Shown here: positions 49,168-59,142 of the stretch, piece after piece
Layout of the letters: each line of letters starts with the position of its first letter
Numbering within the stretch: position 1 is the first letter of the stretch
Origin: JAVVHH01 sp965199585
Lineage (GTDB): Bacteria; Pseudomonadota; Alphaproteobacteria; Acetobacterales; Acetobacteraceae
Direction of reading: 5' to 3'
Assembly: GCA_965199585.1 (NCBI GenBank)
Contig: CBDASI010000002.1
Span: 2,604,001 to 2,668,000 of the forward strand
Length of the DNA stretch: 64,000 nucleotides
Position numbers and translations under genes: made by a program
Notes under the pieces: model-generated
Databases searched by the model: none
The model's input: only the letters and a program-made list of their open reading frames with translations
Told to the model about the DNA's origin: nothing

Positions 49168-51768
49168 ATGGACAGCCTCTCGCCGACACCGGACGCGGCC
49201 GGCGCGTCGCCCACCATGGCGCAGTGGTTCCGGCTCAAGGAGGTCCATCCGGATGCGCTGCTGTTCCTGCGCATGGGCGACTTCTACGAACTGTTTTTCG
49301 CTGACGCCGAAGCCGCCGCATCGGCGCTCGACATCGTGCTGACCCGGCGCGGCGAGCATGCCGGCGAGAAGATCCCGATGTGCGGTGTCCCGGTCCACGC
49401 CGCCGAGGCCTACCTCTCCCGCCTGATCCGGCGCGGCTTCCGGGTCGCGGTCGCCGAGCAGATGGAGCCGGCCAAGGGGCGCGCCGGCAAGGGCCCGCTC
49501 AAGCGCGAGATCGTCCGCCTGGTCACGCCGGGGACGCTGACCGAGGACAGCCTGTTGGAAGCGCACCGGCCCAACCTGCTGCTGGCCATCGCGCGGCTCG
49601 GCGACCGGCTCGGGGCGGCCTGGCTTGACGTGTCGACCGGGTTGTTCGAGACGGCCGCGCCGGACGCGGCGGGGCTGACAGCGCTGCTCGGGAAGCTGGA
49701 GCCAGCCGAGATCCTGGCGCCCGCCGGGCTGGAGCTGGGTGAGTGGACAGTGCGGCGGGGGCCGGAGCTGGCGGCGCCAGCGCCGCTGGCGGCCAGCGTG
49801 CGGGTGGCCGAGGCGTTCGGGGCGCAGAGCCTGGACGCGTTCGGGGTGTTCAGCGACGCCGAGGCAGTGGCGGCGGCGCTGGCGCTCGACTACGTGCGGC
49901 TGACGCAGGCGGGCAACCTGCCGCGGCTGTCGCGCCCGGTGGCTGCGGGGCTGGCGGGCGAGATGATGCTCGATGCGGCGACGCGGGCGAGCCTGGAGAT
50001 CGCGCGGGCGCGCGACGGCGGCGGGCATACGCTGCTGGCCGCGATCGACCGCACGCTGACAGCGCCGGGCGCTCGGCTACTGGCGCAGTGGCTGGCCGGG
50101 CCGCTGCTCGACGTCGGCGAGATCGCCCGGCGGCAGGATGGCTGGGCCTGGCTGCTCGACCATGCCGGCCCGCTCGACCGCTTGCGCGCCGAGCTGCGCG
50201 GTGTGCCGGACCTGGCGCGGGCGCTAGGCCGATTGGGGGTCGGCCGCGGCACGCCGCGCGACCTGGCAGCGATCCGCGCCGGCGTGCAGGCGGCGGCCGC
50301 GATCGGTGCGCTGCTCGAAGGCGCGCCACTCCCGCTGGCCGCCCTCGCGGTCGACCCGGCGGTCCAGGCCGTGCTGGAGCGTGGGCTGGCCGAGTCGGTC
50401 CCGGCGCGGCTCGACGATGGCGGGGCCGTCGCCGCCGGATACGACGGCGAGCTGGATGCCGAGCGGGCGTTGCGGGACGATAGCCGCCGGGTCGTGGCGG
50501 GAATGGCGCTGGACTACGCGCAGCGCTTCGGCGTTGCCTCGCTGAAGATCAAGCACAACGCCCAGCTCGGCTACGTCATCGAGGCGCCGGCGACCGCGGT
50601 CGAGAAGCTACGGGCCGACCCGGCGCTGCAGATGCGCCAGGCGATGACCAACGGCGCCCGCTTCACCACGGCCGAGTTGGCCGACCTCGACCGGCGCATC
50701 GGCGAGGCGGCCGAGCGGGCGGCGGCACGCGAGGCGCTGGTGTTCGGCACCCTGGTTGCCGCCGCGATGCGTGAAGGCGAGGCCATCGCCGCCGCGGCCG
50801 GCGCATTGGCGGCGCTGGACGTGCTGCAGGCCTGCGCCCGGCTGGCCGAGGGCGGCCGCTGGTGCCGTCCGCGCGTCACGGACGACGCGGCGTTCTGCGT
50901 CAGGGCGCTGCGCCACCCGGTGGTGGAAAAGGCGCTGGAGCGGCAGACCGGTGGCGGTGCGGCGCGGTTCGTGCCGAACGACTGCGACCTGTCGGCGGCC
51001 AAGCGGCTGCTGCTGCTGACCGGCCCCAACATGGCCGGCAAGAGCACCTTTCTGCGGCAGAACGCGCTGGCGGCGGTGCTCGCGCAGGCCGGGCTGCCGG
51101 TGCCCGCGGAGAGCGCCGAGATCGGGATCGTCGACCGCCTGTTCAGCCGCGTCGGCGCCGCCGACGACCTGGCCCGCGGCCGCTCCACCTTCATGGTCGA
51201 GATGACCGAGACCGCCGCGATCCTGCACCAGGCCGGGCCGCGCTCGTTGGTGGTGGTCGATGAGATCGGCCGCGGCACCAGCACGCTGGACGGGCTGTCG
51301 ATCGCCTGGGCCGTGCTCGAGGCGCTGCACGGTCAGATCCGCTGCCGCACCATCTTCGCCACGCATTTCCACGAATTGGCGCGGTTGGGGTCGCAGATGC
51401 GGCATCTGTGCGCCCACACGATGCGGGTGAAGGAGTGGCGCGGCAGCGTGGTGTTCCTGCACGAGGTGGCCGAGGGGGCAGCGGGCCGGTCCTGGGGCGT
51501 GCATGTGGCGCAGCTCGCCGGGGTGCCGGCGGCGACGGTCAAGCGAGCCGGCGGGTTGCTGGCGGCGCTGGAGAAGAACGGCCACGGCATGCCGGCGGAC
51601 CTGCCGCTGTTCGCGCATCTCGAGGATGAGCGGTCGGAGGCGGTGGGGCCGGAGGCGGACGCGCTGCGCGATGCGGTCGGCGCCATCGATCCGGATCGGC
51701 TGACCCCGCGCGAGGCGTTGGAGGCGCTCTACGCGCTCAAGGCGCTCGCCGCCGAGCCGCCTGAATAG
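49168..51768 (+). CDS. mutS: DNA mismatch repair protein MutS
   Basis: An 866-residue mismatch sensor. The N-terminal LRMGDFYELFF contains the Phe-x-Glu mismatch-reading motif. The ATPase has Walker A GPNMAGKST (residues about 619-627), VDEIGRGTST and THFHELARLG, and the C-terminal helix-turn-helix region follows. Length is normal. mutL is not present in the window. It lies 5 bp after the lyase gene and 50 bp before glnD, so it may be read from an upstream promoter. Confidence 0.97.
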   Translation: MDSLSPTPDAAGASPTMAQWFRLKEVHPDALLFLRMGDFYELFFADAEAAASALDIVLTRRGEHAGEKIPMCGVPVHAAEAYLSRLIRRGFRVAVAEQMEPAKGRAGKGPLKREIVRLVTPGTLTEDSLLEAHRPNLLLAIARLGDRLGAAWLDVSTGLFETAAPDAAGLTALLGKLEPAEILAPAGLELGEWTVRRGPELAAPAPLAASVRVAEAFGAQSLDAFGVFSDAEAVAAALALDYVRLTQAGNLPRLSRPVAAGLAGEMMLDAATRASLEIARARDGGGHTLLAAIDRTLTAPGARLLAQWLAGPLLDVGEIARRQDGWAWLLDHAGPLDRLRAELRGVPDLARALGRLGVGRGTPRDLAAIRAGVQAAAAIGALLEGAPLPLAALAVDPAVQAVLERGLAESVPARLDDGGAVAAGYDGELDAERALRDDSRRVVAGMALDYAQRFGVASLKIKHNAQLGYVIEAPATAVEKLRADPALQMRQAMTNGARFTTAELADLDRRIGEAAERAAAREALVFGTLVAAAMREGEAIAAAAGALAALDVLQACARLAEGGRWCRPRVTDDAAFCVRALRHPVVEKALERQTGGGAARFVPNDCDLSAAKRLLLLTGPNMAGKSTFLRQNALAAVLAQAGLPVPAESAEIGIVDRLFSRVGAADDLARGRSTFMVEMTETAAILHQAGPRSLVVVDEIGRGTSTLDGLSIAWAVLEALHGQIRCRTIFATHFHELARLGSQMRHLCAHTMRVKEWRGSVVFLHEVAEGAAGRSWGVHVAQLAGVPAATVKRAGGLLAALEKNGHGMPADLPLFAHLEDERSEAVGPEADALRDAVGAIDPDRLTPREALEALYALKALAAEPPE

Positions 51769-51818
51769 TGTGCGGACTTGGTTCCACCTTCAAAGAATAA
51801 CCCGTAGACTACCGTCTG

Positions 51819-54620
51819 ATGACGTTGCCCTCGCCCCTGCCCGAGCATCCGGAGGATGCGCTCCACATCTTGAAAGCCGCGCTGCTCGACCTTGCGCCGC
51901 AAGGCGGCCGGGTCCCGCGCGAGGCGGCCCTGTCGGCATTCCGGCGATACGTCGCCCGCGTGCAGCACCATGTGCAGGAGCTGTTCGAGACCGGCAACAT
52001 GCCCGGCCTGCGCGCCGGCCGCCTGCTCGGTGAGCTGACCGACGGCGTGATCGCGGCGCTGCACGGCTTCGCGCTCGAACAGGAATACGGCGACGAGCCG
52101 CATGGCCTGCCGGGGCCGCTTGCGGTGGTGGCGACCGGCGGCTACGGCCGCGGCGTGCTGGCGCCGTTCAGCGACATCGACTTGCTGTTCATCTCGCCCG
52201 AGAAGGCGGTGCCGGGCACGCTCTCGGTCGTCGAGTTCATGCTCTATTTCCTGTGGGACCTCGGGCTCAAGGTCGGGCACGCGACCCGGTCGGTCGAGGA
52301 CTGCCTGCACGACGCCGAGCGCGACATGGTCGTCCGCACCTCGATGATCGATGCCCGCCTGCTGACCGGCGACGAGGCGCTGTTCACCGAGTTTAGCGAC
52401 CGCTTCGTCGCCTTCTGCCGCGCCGACGGCGCCGGCGCCTTCCTGGCCGCCAAGCAGGCCGAGCGGGACGCACGACATCGCCGTTACGGCGACAGCCCGT
52501 TCCTGGTCGAGCCCAACATCAAGGAGGGCAAGGGCGGTCTGCGCGACCTGCAGACGCTTTACTGGATGAGTCGTTACGTGTTCGGCACCCAGGTGATGGG
52601 CGAACTGGTCGGTCCCGATAGCCCGGGCGGCGGCATCCTGACTGCCAGCGAGGCCAAGCACACCCGCCGCTCCTGGTCGTTTCTCTGGACCGTGCGGTTT
52701 CACCTGCACTACATCGCCGGCCGCGCCGAGGACCGCCTGACCTTCGACCTGCAGCCCGTCGTCGGCGCCCGGATGGGCTACACGCGGCATGGCCGTCAGG
52801 ACGGCGTCGAGCGGTTCATGCGGCATTATTTCCTGACCGCGCGCGAGATCACCCGCATCACGGTCGTGCTCGAGCCGGCGCTGGTCCGCGCTGCCCTGGG
52901 CCCGCCGGCCGCGCAGCCGGAGACCGACCTCGCCTTGTTCCAGCAGGGTTTCATCCTGGCCGACGGCAAGCTGATGAGCGCGCCGGGCCGCGATTTCGAG
53001 CGCGAGCCGCTCAACATCCTACGCATCCTGCAGACGGCGCGGGACCGGCATCTGCAACTGCATCCGCTGGCGCTGCGAGCGCTGATCCGGCACGAACGAC
53101 AGGCCATCGGGCTCCGCTCGGAGAAGGCGGCCGCCGACCTGTTCACCAATCTGCTCTGCACCGCCGGCGACGGCGCGCGTTGGATGGCGGTGCTGAACGA
53201 GACCGGCTTCCTCGGCCGCTTCATCCCCGACTGGGCCCGCATCGTCGGCCAGATGCAGTTCGACACCTATCATGTGTTCACCGTCGACGAGCACACCATC
53301 GAGGCGCTCCGCGTCATGGATTCGCTCGAGCGCGGCGACCTCAAGGACGTCGCGCCGATCGCGACTTCGCTGGTCGACGACCTGCAATCCCGCCGCGCGC
53401 TCTACGTCGCCACCCTGCTGCACGACATCGCCAAGGGCCGCGGCGGCGACCATTCCGAGCTCGGCGCCGAAATCGCACTCGAGGTCGGCCCGGCGCTGGG
53501 CTTGTCCGGGGAGGAGACCGAGACCGTCAGCTGGCTGGTGCTGCACCACCTGCTGCTGAGCCAAACCGCCTTCAAGCGGGATATCGACGATCCTAAGACC
53601 ATCCTCGACCTGGCCGATACCATTCAGTCGCCCGAGCGCCTCAAGCTGCTGCTGATCCTGACGGTGGCCGATATGCGCGCCGTGAGCCCCAAAGTGTGGA
53701 ACGGCTGGAAGGCGATGCTGCTGCGCGAGCTGTATGGCCGGGTCGCCGACGTGTTGGCCGGCGGGCTGGCGACCACCGAGCGGGACGTGCGTGTCGCGCG
53801 CGCCAAGGAGGCCGCCGTCGCGTTGCTCGACGACTGGCCGCAGCCGGACATCCAGCACTACCTCGAACTCGGCTACCCCGGCTATTGGCTCAGCTTCGAC
53901 CCGGAGACTCATGCGCGCCACGCCCGCCTGATCCGCGAGGCCGAGGGCCGGAAGGCGCCGCTGACGGTCGATACGCAGCCGATGCCGGCCCGCGAGGTTA
54001 CCGAGGTGACGGTCTATACCGCCGACCACGCTGGGCTGTTCAGCCACATCGCCGGCGCGCTGGCCGTCGCCGGCGCCAGCATCGTCGACGCACGGATCCA
54101 CACGCTGACCAACGGCAGCGCGCTCGACACGTTCTGGATCCAGGACGCTGCCGGCGGCATGTTCGACGCGCCGCATCGCCTGGCCCGGCTGCACGTGCTG
54201 ATCGATCAGGCGCTGTCCGGCCAGCTAGCCATCGCCAGCGAGATCAAGCGCGCCTCGGCCGCGCTGCTGGGCCGGCGGATGCGCGCCATCCACGTCTCGC
54301 CGCGCGTCGTCGTCGACAACCGCGCCAGCCACACCCACACCGTGCTCGAGGTCAACGGTCGCGACCGGCCCGGCCTGTTGCACGACGTGACGGCCGCGAT
54401 CAGCGAGCAGGGGCTGCAGATCGCTAGCGCGCACGTCACCACATATGGCGTGCGCGCGGTCGACGTCTTCTACGTCAAGGACATCTTTGGCCTAAAGGTC
54501 GAGAACGACCGCAAGCTGGCCGTGCTGCGGCAGGCCTTGCTGACCGCGCTGACCCCGCCGGTGGATCACGCACCGCCGACGCCCGACGCGTCGCGCCGGA
54601 ACCGCATCGCCGCGGAATAG
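51819..54620 (+). CDS. glnD: [protein-PII] uridylyltransferase/uridylyl-removing enzyme
   Basis: A 933-residue bifunctional nitrogen sensor. The nucleotidyltransferase domain has TGGYGRGVLAPFSDIDL with metal-binding D119 and D121. The HD domain has LLHDIAKGRGGDHSELG (near residue 534) for deuridylylation. Two ACT domains follow (about 724-800 and 840-910; TADHAGLFSHIAGALA and GRDRPGLLHDVTAAI), which sense glutamine. It modifies PII proteins. Length and order match alphaproteobacterial GlnD. The mutS-glnD arrangement is common in this group. Confidence 0.96.
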   Translation: MTLPSPLPEHPEDALHILKAALLDLAPQGGRVPREAALSAFRRYVARVQHHVQELFETGNMPGLRAGRLLGELTDGVIAALHGFALEQEYGDEPHGLPGPLAVVATGGYGRGVLAPFSDIDLLFISPEKAVPGTLSVVEFMLYFLWDLGLKVGHATRSVEDCLHDAERDMVVRTSMIDARLLTGDEALFTEFSDRFVAFCRADGAGAFLAAKQAERDARHRRYGDSPFLVEPNIKEGKGGLRDLQTLYWMSRYVFGTQVMGELVGPDSPGGGILTASEAKHTRRSWSFLWTVRFHLHYIAGRAEDRLTFDLQPVVGARMGYTRHGRQDGVERFMRHYFLTAREITRITVVLEPALVRAALGPPAAQPETDLALFQQGFILADGKLMSAPGRDFEREPLNILRILQTARDRHLQLHPLALRALIRHERQAIGLRSEKAAADLFTNLLCTAGDGARWMAVLNETGFLGRFIPDWARIVGQMQFDTYHVFTVDEHTIEALRVMDSLERGDLKDVAPIATSLVDDLQSRRALYVATLLHDIAKGRGGDHSELGAEIALEVGPALGLSGEETETVSWLVLHHLLLSQTAFKRDIDDPKTILDLADTIQSPERLKLLLILTVADMRAVSPKVWNGWKAMLLRELYGRVADVLAGGLATTERDVRVARAKEAAVALLDDWPQPDIQHYLELGYPGYWLSFDPETHARHARLIREAEGRKAPLTVDTQPMPAREVTEVTVYTADHAGLFSHIAGALAVAGASIVDARIHTLTNGSALDTFWIQDAAGGMFDAPHRLARLHVLIDQALSGQLAIASEIKRASAALLGRRMRAIHVSPRVVVDNRASHTHTVLEVNGRDRPGLLHDVTAAISEQGLQIASAHVTTYGVRAVDVFYVKDIFGLKVENDRKLAVLRQALLTALTPPVDHAPPTPDASRRNRIAAE

Positions 54621-54636
54621 TCAGACAGGATATCCA

Positions 54637-55266
54637 ATGCCCAAGATCACGCTTTATGGTTTCGACGGTTCCACCTATGTGCGGACCGTCAAGATGCTGC
54701 TGGCCGAGAAGGGCTGCACCGATTTTGAGCAGGTGCCGGTCAACGTCCTCAAGGGCGAACCGCAGGAGCCGGAGCACCTCGCGCGGCACCCGTTCGGGAA
54801 GGTGCCGGTGCTGGACTGGGACGGTTTCAGCATCCTCGAGACGTCGGCGATCACGCGTTTCCTGAACGACGAACTGCTGGGCAAGTCGCTCGTGCCGGCC
54901 TCGGCGCATGATCGCGCCCGCATGGACATGGCCATCGGGCTGATCGACTCCTACGGCTACGCGGCGCTAATCGGCGGCGTGGCCGCGTTCCACCTGTTCC
55001 CTGACTTCGTCGGCGGCAAGAACGAGCAGATGCGGCGGGACGGCCTCGAGAAAGGCCGCACGCTGCTGGAATACCTAATGAAGATCCGCGGCAGCTCGAC
55101 GTTCATCGCCGGCGAGCTCAGCCTGGCCGACCTCTATCTGGCGCCGATCATGGCCTATGTCTCGATGACCCCGGACAAGGACGCGGTGTTCGGCGTCTCC
55201 GGCCTTGCCGCTTGGTGGGACGCGGTGAGCGCGCTCGACTCGTTTAAATCGACACCGCCGGGCTGA
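54637..55266 (+). CDS. glutathione S-transferase family protein
   Basis: A 209-residue GST-fold protein. The thioredoxin-like half starts ITLYGFDGSTYVRTVKMLLAEKG and has the cis-Pro in KVPVLDWDG. The helical half ends with ELSLADLYLAPIMAYV, containing the N-capping Asp. It probably conjugates or reduces xenobiotics with glutathione. Catalysis is likely by the Ser/Thr near residue 12. It follows glnD by 16 bp. Confidence 0.88.
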   Translation: MPKITLYGFDGSTYVRTVKMLLAEKGCTDFEQVPVNVLKGEPQEPEHLARHPFGKVPVLDWDGFSILETSAITRFLNDELLGKSLVPASAHDRARMDMAIGLIDSYGYAALIGGVAAFHLFPDFVGGKNEQMRRDGLEKGRTLLEYLMKIRGSSTFIAGELSLADLYLAPIMAYVSMTPDKDAVFGVSGLAAWWDAVSALDSFKSTPPG

Positions 55267-55371
55267 GGCCGATTCACGCGGATGCGGACGCTGGAAGTAT
55301 CGTTCAGCGTTTGAGCATTCGTTAACCAATCAGGTCGATACTGGGCATCGTGGCTTGGTTCGGGATCTAGT

Positions 55372-57387
55372 TTGTCGATCTGGTTGGCTCTCCGCAATGT
55401 GGTCGGCTCGGAGACCTGCCCGCAAATCGAACGGGCGCGGGTCAACGAACTTTGCTCGCGCATCCCCGCACTCTATCTGACGCTGAGTGTGAACATCGCC
55501 GCGATGGCCTGCACGCACGTTGCCGCCAACCCGGCGTGGCAGGCCGTCGGCATGCCGGCGATCATCGTGGCCTTCATCATCGTGCGTATGCTCTGGTGGG
55601 TAAGGCTCGATCCCGATCGGCTCAGCGACGAGCAGATCCATCTCACGCTTCGCAACCTGTCGGTCGTCGGCGGGGCGATCGGCTTCGTCATCCTGATCTG
55701 GGCACTCTCGCTGCATGATGATCCATGGTCGCCGACGGGCGTCACGAGCGCGGGTCACTCGATCTTCTTCGTCGGCATCACCTTGGTCAGCTGCATCTTC
55801 CTGCTGATGCATCACCGGTTCGCGGCCGTCCTGCTCTGCGTCTGCATCGTGATCCCGTTCACCAGCTACCTTGTCTGGACCGGTCGTCTGATCGAGATCG
55901 CCATCGCGACGAACGTCGTGCTGGTCTCGTCCGCGATGCTCTACGTGGCGGTGACGTTCTCGCGGCACTTCGAACGTTCGGTCGCCGCGGCGCTCGACTT
56001 GGTGCAGCTGAGCGCGTCCAACGCGCGATTGGCGGTGTCGGACGCCCTGACCGGTTTGCCCAACCGGCGGCAGTTCTTCGCCGAGATCGAGGCGGCTGGC
56101 GAGAGTGACGAGCCGTTCGTCGTGATCGTCCTCGACCTCGACGGCTTCAAGCCGGTCAACGACGTCTATGGCCATCATGCCGGCGATGAGGTGTTGCGCC
56201 AGGTCGCGGCGCGGTTCGTGGCGCTGGCACCGGAGCGATGTTGCGTTGCCCGGCTCGGCGGAGACGAGTTCGGCTGCGTCCTATCCGGTGCATCGATGCA
56301 GGAGGCCGGCGAGGTGGCCGAGCGGATGATCGCCGCCTGCGCAGACCCGATCGTGATGTCGACGTCTACTGCGATGGTCGGCGCGTCGGCCGGCATGTGC
56401 CCCTCGAGCGTCGTGCGCGAGGCGATCCGAGTCTATGAATGTGCCGACTTCGCGCTGTTCCACGCCAAGCGCGCCGGGCGCGGCAGGGTTGAGGCCTTCA
56501 ACGCGGCGCACCAGAATTCCATGCGCCGCGACAGCGCCGTTGCGCACCAATTGCTCATGGCCGATTTTGAAGACGAGCTGACCGTCGTGTATCAGCCGAT
56601 CGTCGCCTCCGCCGACCACGGGATTGTAGCGTTCGAGGCCCTGGTGAGATGGCACAACCCGGCCCTTGGGCAGGTCGCGCCCGACGAATTCATCCCGATT
56701 GCCGAGCGCACGGACCTGATCTTCAGAATCTCGCTCCACGTCCTCAACAGCGCGCTCCTGCAAGCCGAGACATGGCCGGTGTCGATGCGGTTGAAGGTCA
56801 ACCTGTCGGTCCGCGATCTGATGTCGAGCAAGCAGACCGAGGCGCTCGTCGCCATGGTTCGTCTCTCGGGCGTAAATCCGAGCCGCGTCATGTTCGAGAT
56901 CACCGAGACCATCATCGCGGAATCCATCGAACTGATCCGCGCCAACGTCGAGATCGTGCGGGCGGCCGGCTGCAAGATCGCGATCGACGATTTCGGCGTC
57001 GGCTATTCCAGCCTGAATTACATTCACGTCTTCGCGCCGGATGTGATCAAGATCGACCGCTGCTTCATCGCGCAGAGCACGACGAACGACACCACCAAGC
57101 GGGTGATCCGCACCATCGTCGAGCTCGCCCGCAACGTGGGTGCCAAATCAGTCGCTGAGGGAGTCGAGAGCCTGGCTGAAGCGGAGCTACTCGCTGAACT
57201 TGGGTGCGACGAGCTCCAAGGTCATTATTTCTCGCAGGCCATCTCGGCCGACATGTCGACCGCGATGGCCATCGCCCGGCGTGTTGACATCCCTGCGGCA
57301 CAGGACGGCACCGGCCAGGGCGCTCGGCGGCTGTCCGGTGCACCGGAGGCCGAGGCGACCGACGCCCGGAGGACCGTACCGGCCTAA
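55372..57387 (+). CDS. membrane diguanylate cyclase/phosphodiesterase (GGDEF-EAL)
   Basis: A 671-residue cyclic-di-GMP enzyme. The N-terminal 200 residues hold about six hydrophobic helices without a known sensor domain. The GGDEF domain has GGDEF at residues 296-300, so cyclase activity is possible; the RxxD inhibitory site is not seen upstream. The EAL domain has EAL at 422-424, DDFGVGYSSLNY, KIDRCFI and AEGVES, so phosphodiesterase residues are intact. The start is a TTG at 55372; no ATG gives a better N-terminus. Both activities may be present, with one dominating. Confidence 0.9.
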   Translation: MSIWLALRNVVGSETCPQIERARVNELCSRIPALYLTLSVNIAAMACTHVAANPAWQAVGMPAIIVAFIIVRMLWWVRLDPDRLSDEQIHLTLRNLSVVGGAIGFVILIWALSLHDDPWSPTGVTSAGHSIFFVGITLVSCIFLLMHHRFAAVLLCVCIVIPFTSYLVWTGRLIEIAIATNVVLVSSAMLYVAVTFSRHFERSVAAALDLVQLSASNARLAVSDALTGLPNRRQFFAEIEAAGESDEPFVVIVLDLDGFKPVNDVYGHHAGDEVLRQVAARFVALAPERCCVARLGGDEFGCVLSGASMQEAGEVAERMIAACADPIVMSTSTAMVGASAGMCPSSVVREAIRVYECADFALFHAKRAGRGRVEAFNAAHQNSMRRDSAVAHQLLMADFEDELTVVYQPIVASADHGIVAFEALVRWHNPALGQVAPDEFIPIAERTDLIFRISLHVLNSALLQAETWPVSMRLKVNLSVRDLMSSKQTEALVAMVRLSGVNPSRVMFEITETIIAESIELIRANVEIVRAAGCKIAIDDFGVGYSSLNYIHVFAPDVIKIDRCFIAQSTTNDTTKRVIRTIVELARNVGAKSVAEGVESLAEAELLAELGCDELQGHYFSQAISADMSTAMAIARRVDIPAAQDGTGQGARRLSGAPEAEATDARRTVPA

Positions 57388-57520
57388 TCGGCTTGCGCTT
57401 TACCGACGCGCGGCAACATGCGGTCTCGTCGAGGCGGTGCGGCGGTTCGGAAGCACCCCACTCGCATTTCGGCACTGGTCCGGGGCATAACGGCTCCGCT
57501 TGGGTGGGTTAGGACGGCGT

Positions 57521-58336
57521 TTGCGGATATTGTTTTTGGGTGACGTTGTCGGCCGTTCCGGGCGGGATGCGATCTCGGCGATGTTGCCGGCGCTCAAGCT
57601 CGAGCTGCGCGCTGACCTCGTGGTCGTCAACGGCGAGAATGCCAGCCACGGGTTCGGGCTTGGGCCCGACATGGCTGAAGCCATTTTCGTCGCCGGTGCG
57701 GATGCAGTGACGCTCGGCAACCATGCCTGGGACCGGCGCGAGCTGATCCCTTACATCGCGCAGGAGAAGCGGGTGATCCGCCCGCTAAACTTTCCGCCCG
57801 GCACTCCTGGGGCGGGCTTCGTCGAGGTCACATTGGTCGATGGCCGCCGCGCGCTGGTGATTAACGCGATGGGCCGCTTGTATATGGACGCGCTCGACGA
57901 CCCGTTCCGCGCCACCGCCGAATTGCTGGGCCGCTACAAGCTTGGTGCCAGCGTGCAGGCGATCGTCGCTGACTTCCACGCCGAGGCGACCAGCGAGAAG
58001 CTCGCATACGGACACTCGTTCGACGGCACGATGTCCCTCGTCGTCGGCACGCACACGCATGTGCCGACATCGGACCACCAGATCCTCGCAGGCGGCACGG
58101 CATACCAGAGCGATGCCGGCATGTGCGGCGACTACGACAGCGTGATTGGCATGGCCAAGCAGGGCGCGTCGGCGCGGTTCTGGACCAAGATGCCCGGCGA
58201 GCGCATGCAGCCGGCCGACGGTGCGGCGACGTTGTGCGGCATCTTCGTCGTCACTGACGACAAGACCGGGCTGGCCAACAGCGTCGAAGCGGTGCGGCGA
58301 GGCGGGCGGCTGTCGCAGGCGACGCCGGTCCTATAG
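57521..58336 (+). CDS. YmdB-type (TIGR00282) metallophosphoesterase
   Basis: A 271-residue phosphoesterase. FLGDVVGRSGRDAI, VVNGENASHGFG, TLGNHAWDRRE and VVGTHTHVPTSDH carry the two-metal site residues. Known homologues hydrolyse 2',3'-cyclic nucleotides. The TTG at 57521 after AGGA (57511-57514) gives the conserved RILFLGD start; an upstream TTG at 57500 is in frame. It precedes yebC by 41 bp. Confidence 0.88.
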   Translation: MRILFLGDVVGRSGRDAISAMLPALKLELRADLVVVNGENASHGFGLGPDMAEAIFVAGADAVTLGNHAWDRRELIPYIAQEKRVIRPLNFPPGTPGAGFVEVTLVDGRRALVINAMGRLYMDALDDPFRATAELLGRYKLGASVQAIVADFHAEATSEKLAYGHSFDGTMSLVVGTHTHVPTSDHQILAGGTAYQSDAGMCGDYDSVIGMAKQGASARFWTKMPGERMQPADGAATLCGIFVVTDDKTGLANSVEAVRRGGRLSQATPVL

Positions 58337-58339
58337 AAA

Positions 58340-58355
58340 GGGGCTCCTGAGCCCC
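58340..58355. repeat. short hairpin between the phosphoesterase and yebC
   Basis: GGGGCT (58340-58345) and AGCCCC (58350-58355) form a perfect 6-bp stem with a CCTG loop. There is no T-run, so it is more likely an mRNA feature than a terminator. Confidence 0.4.
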
Positions 58356-58377
58356 GACTCGAAAGTGAGACCAGCCC

Positions 58378-59124
58378 GTGGCCGGCCATAGCCAGTTTAA
58401 GAACATCATGCACCGCAAAGGTGCCCAGGACGCCAAGCGCGCGCGCCAATTCGCCAAGCTGATCCGCGAGATCACCGTCTCGGCGCGCCAAGGCCTCCCC
58501 GACCCGGCGTTCAACCCCCGCCTGCGCGCCGCGATGGCAGCCTCCCGCGAAGCCAACATGCCGCGCGACACCATCGAGCGCGCGGTCAAGAAAGCTACCG
58601 GTGCGGGGGGCGGGGACGATTACGTCGAGGTGCGCTATGAGGGCTACGGCCCCGCCGGCGTCGCGGTGATCGTTGAGGCGCTGACCGACAATCGCAACCG
58701 GACGGCGTCGGACGTGCGCTCGGCATTCAGCAAGTATGGCGGGGCGATGGGCGAGACGAACTCCGTCTCCTTCATGTTCAGCCGTCTCGGCGTGATCCGG
58801 TATCCGGCGAAGGCCGCATCCGCGGACGAAATGATGGAGGCGGCGATCGAGGCCGGCGCCGACGACGCGACCGACGATGCGGAGGGTCACGAGATCACCT
58901 GTCCGGTCGAGGATTTCTTTGCCGTGCGCGATGCCCTGGAGGCGCGCTTCGGCGTGCCGACGAGCGCCAAGCTCGAGTGGCGGCCGACCAACTCGATCAT
59001 GCTCGACGAGGAGAAGGCCATCGGCCTGCTCAAGTTACTGGACGTGCTCGAAGACAATGACGACGTTCAGAACGTCTATGCCAACTTCGACATCCCCGAC
59101 GATGTCGCGCAGCGGCTATCCTAG
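58378..59124 (+). CDS. yebC: YebC/PmpR-family regulatory protein
   Basis: A 248-residue protein with the invariant start AGHSQFKNIMHRKGAQDAKRA and the EVRYEGYGP block. YebC proteins act as transcription regulators or, as recent work indicates, help ribosomes at proline stretches. It uses a GTG start at 58378. It lies just upstream of ruvC, the usual place in alphaproteobacteria, and probably shares that transcript. Confidence 0.95.
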   Translation: MAGHSQFKNIMHRKGAQDAKRARQFAKLIREITVSARQGLPDPAFNPRLRAAMAASREANMPRDTIERAVKKATGAGGGDDYVEVRYEGYGPAGVAVIVEALTDNRNRTASDVRSAFSKYGGAMGETNSVSFMFSRLGVIRYPAKAASADEMMEAAIEAGADDATDDAEGHEITCPVEDFFAVRDALEARFGVPTSAKLEWRPTNSIMLDEEKAIGLLKLLDVLEDNDDVQNVYANFDIPDDVAQRLS

Positions 59125-59142
59125 CGTTCCGCGAGCCACTCC

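Noticed and set aside
55311..55340. TTAACC-containing CtrA-like site ahead of the GGDEF-EAL gene
   Set aside because: Only a half site is seen and no second half at the right spacing.
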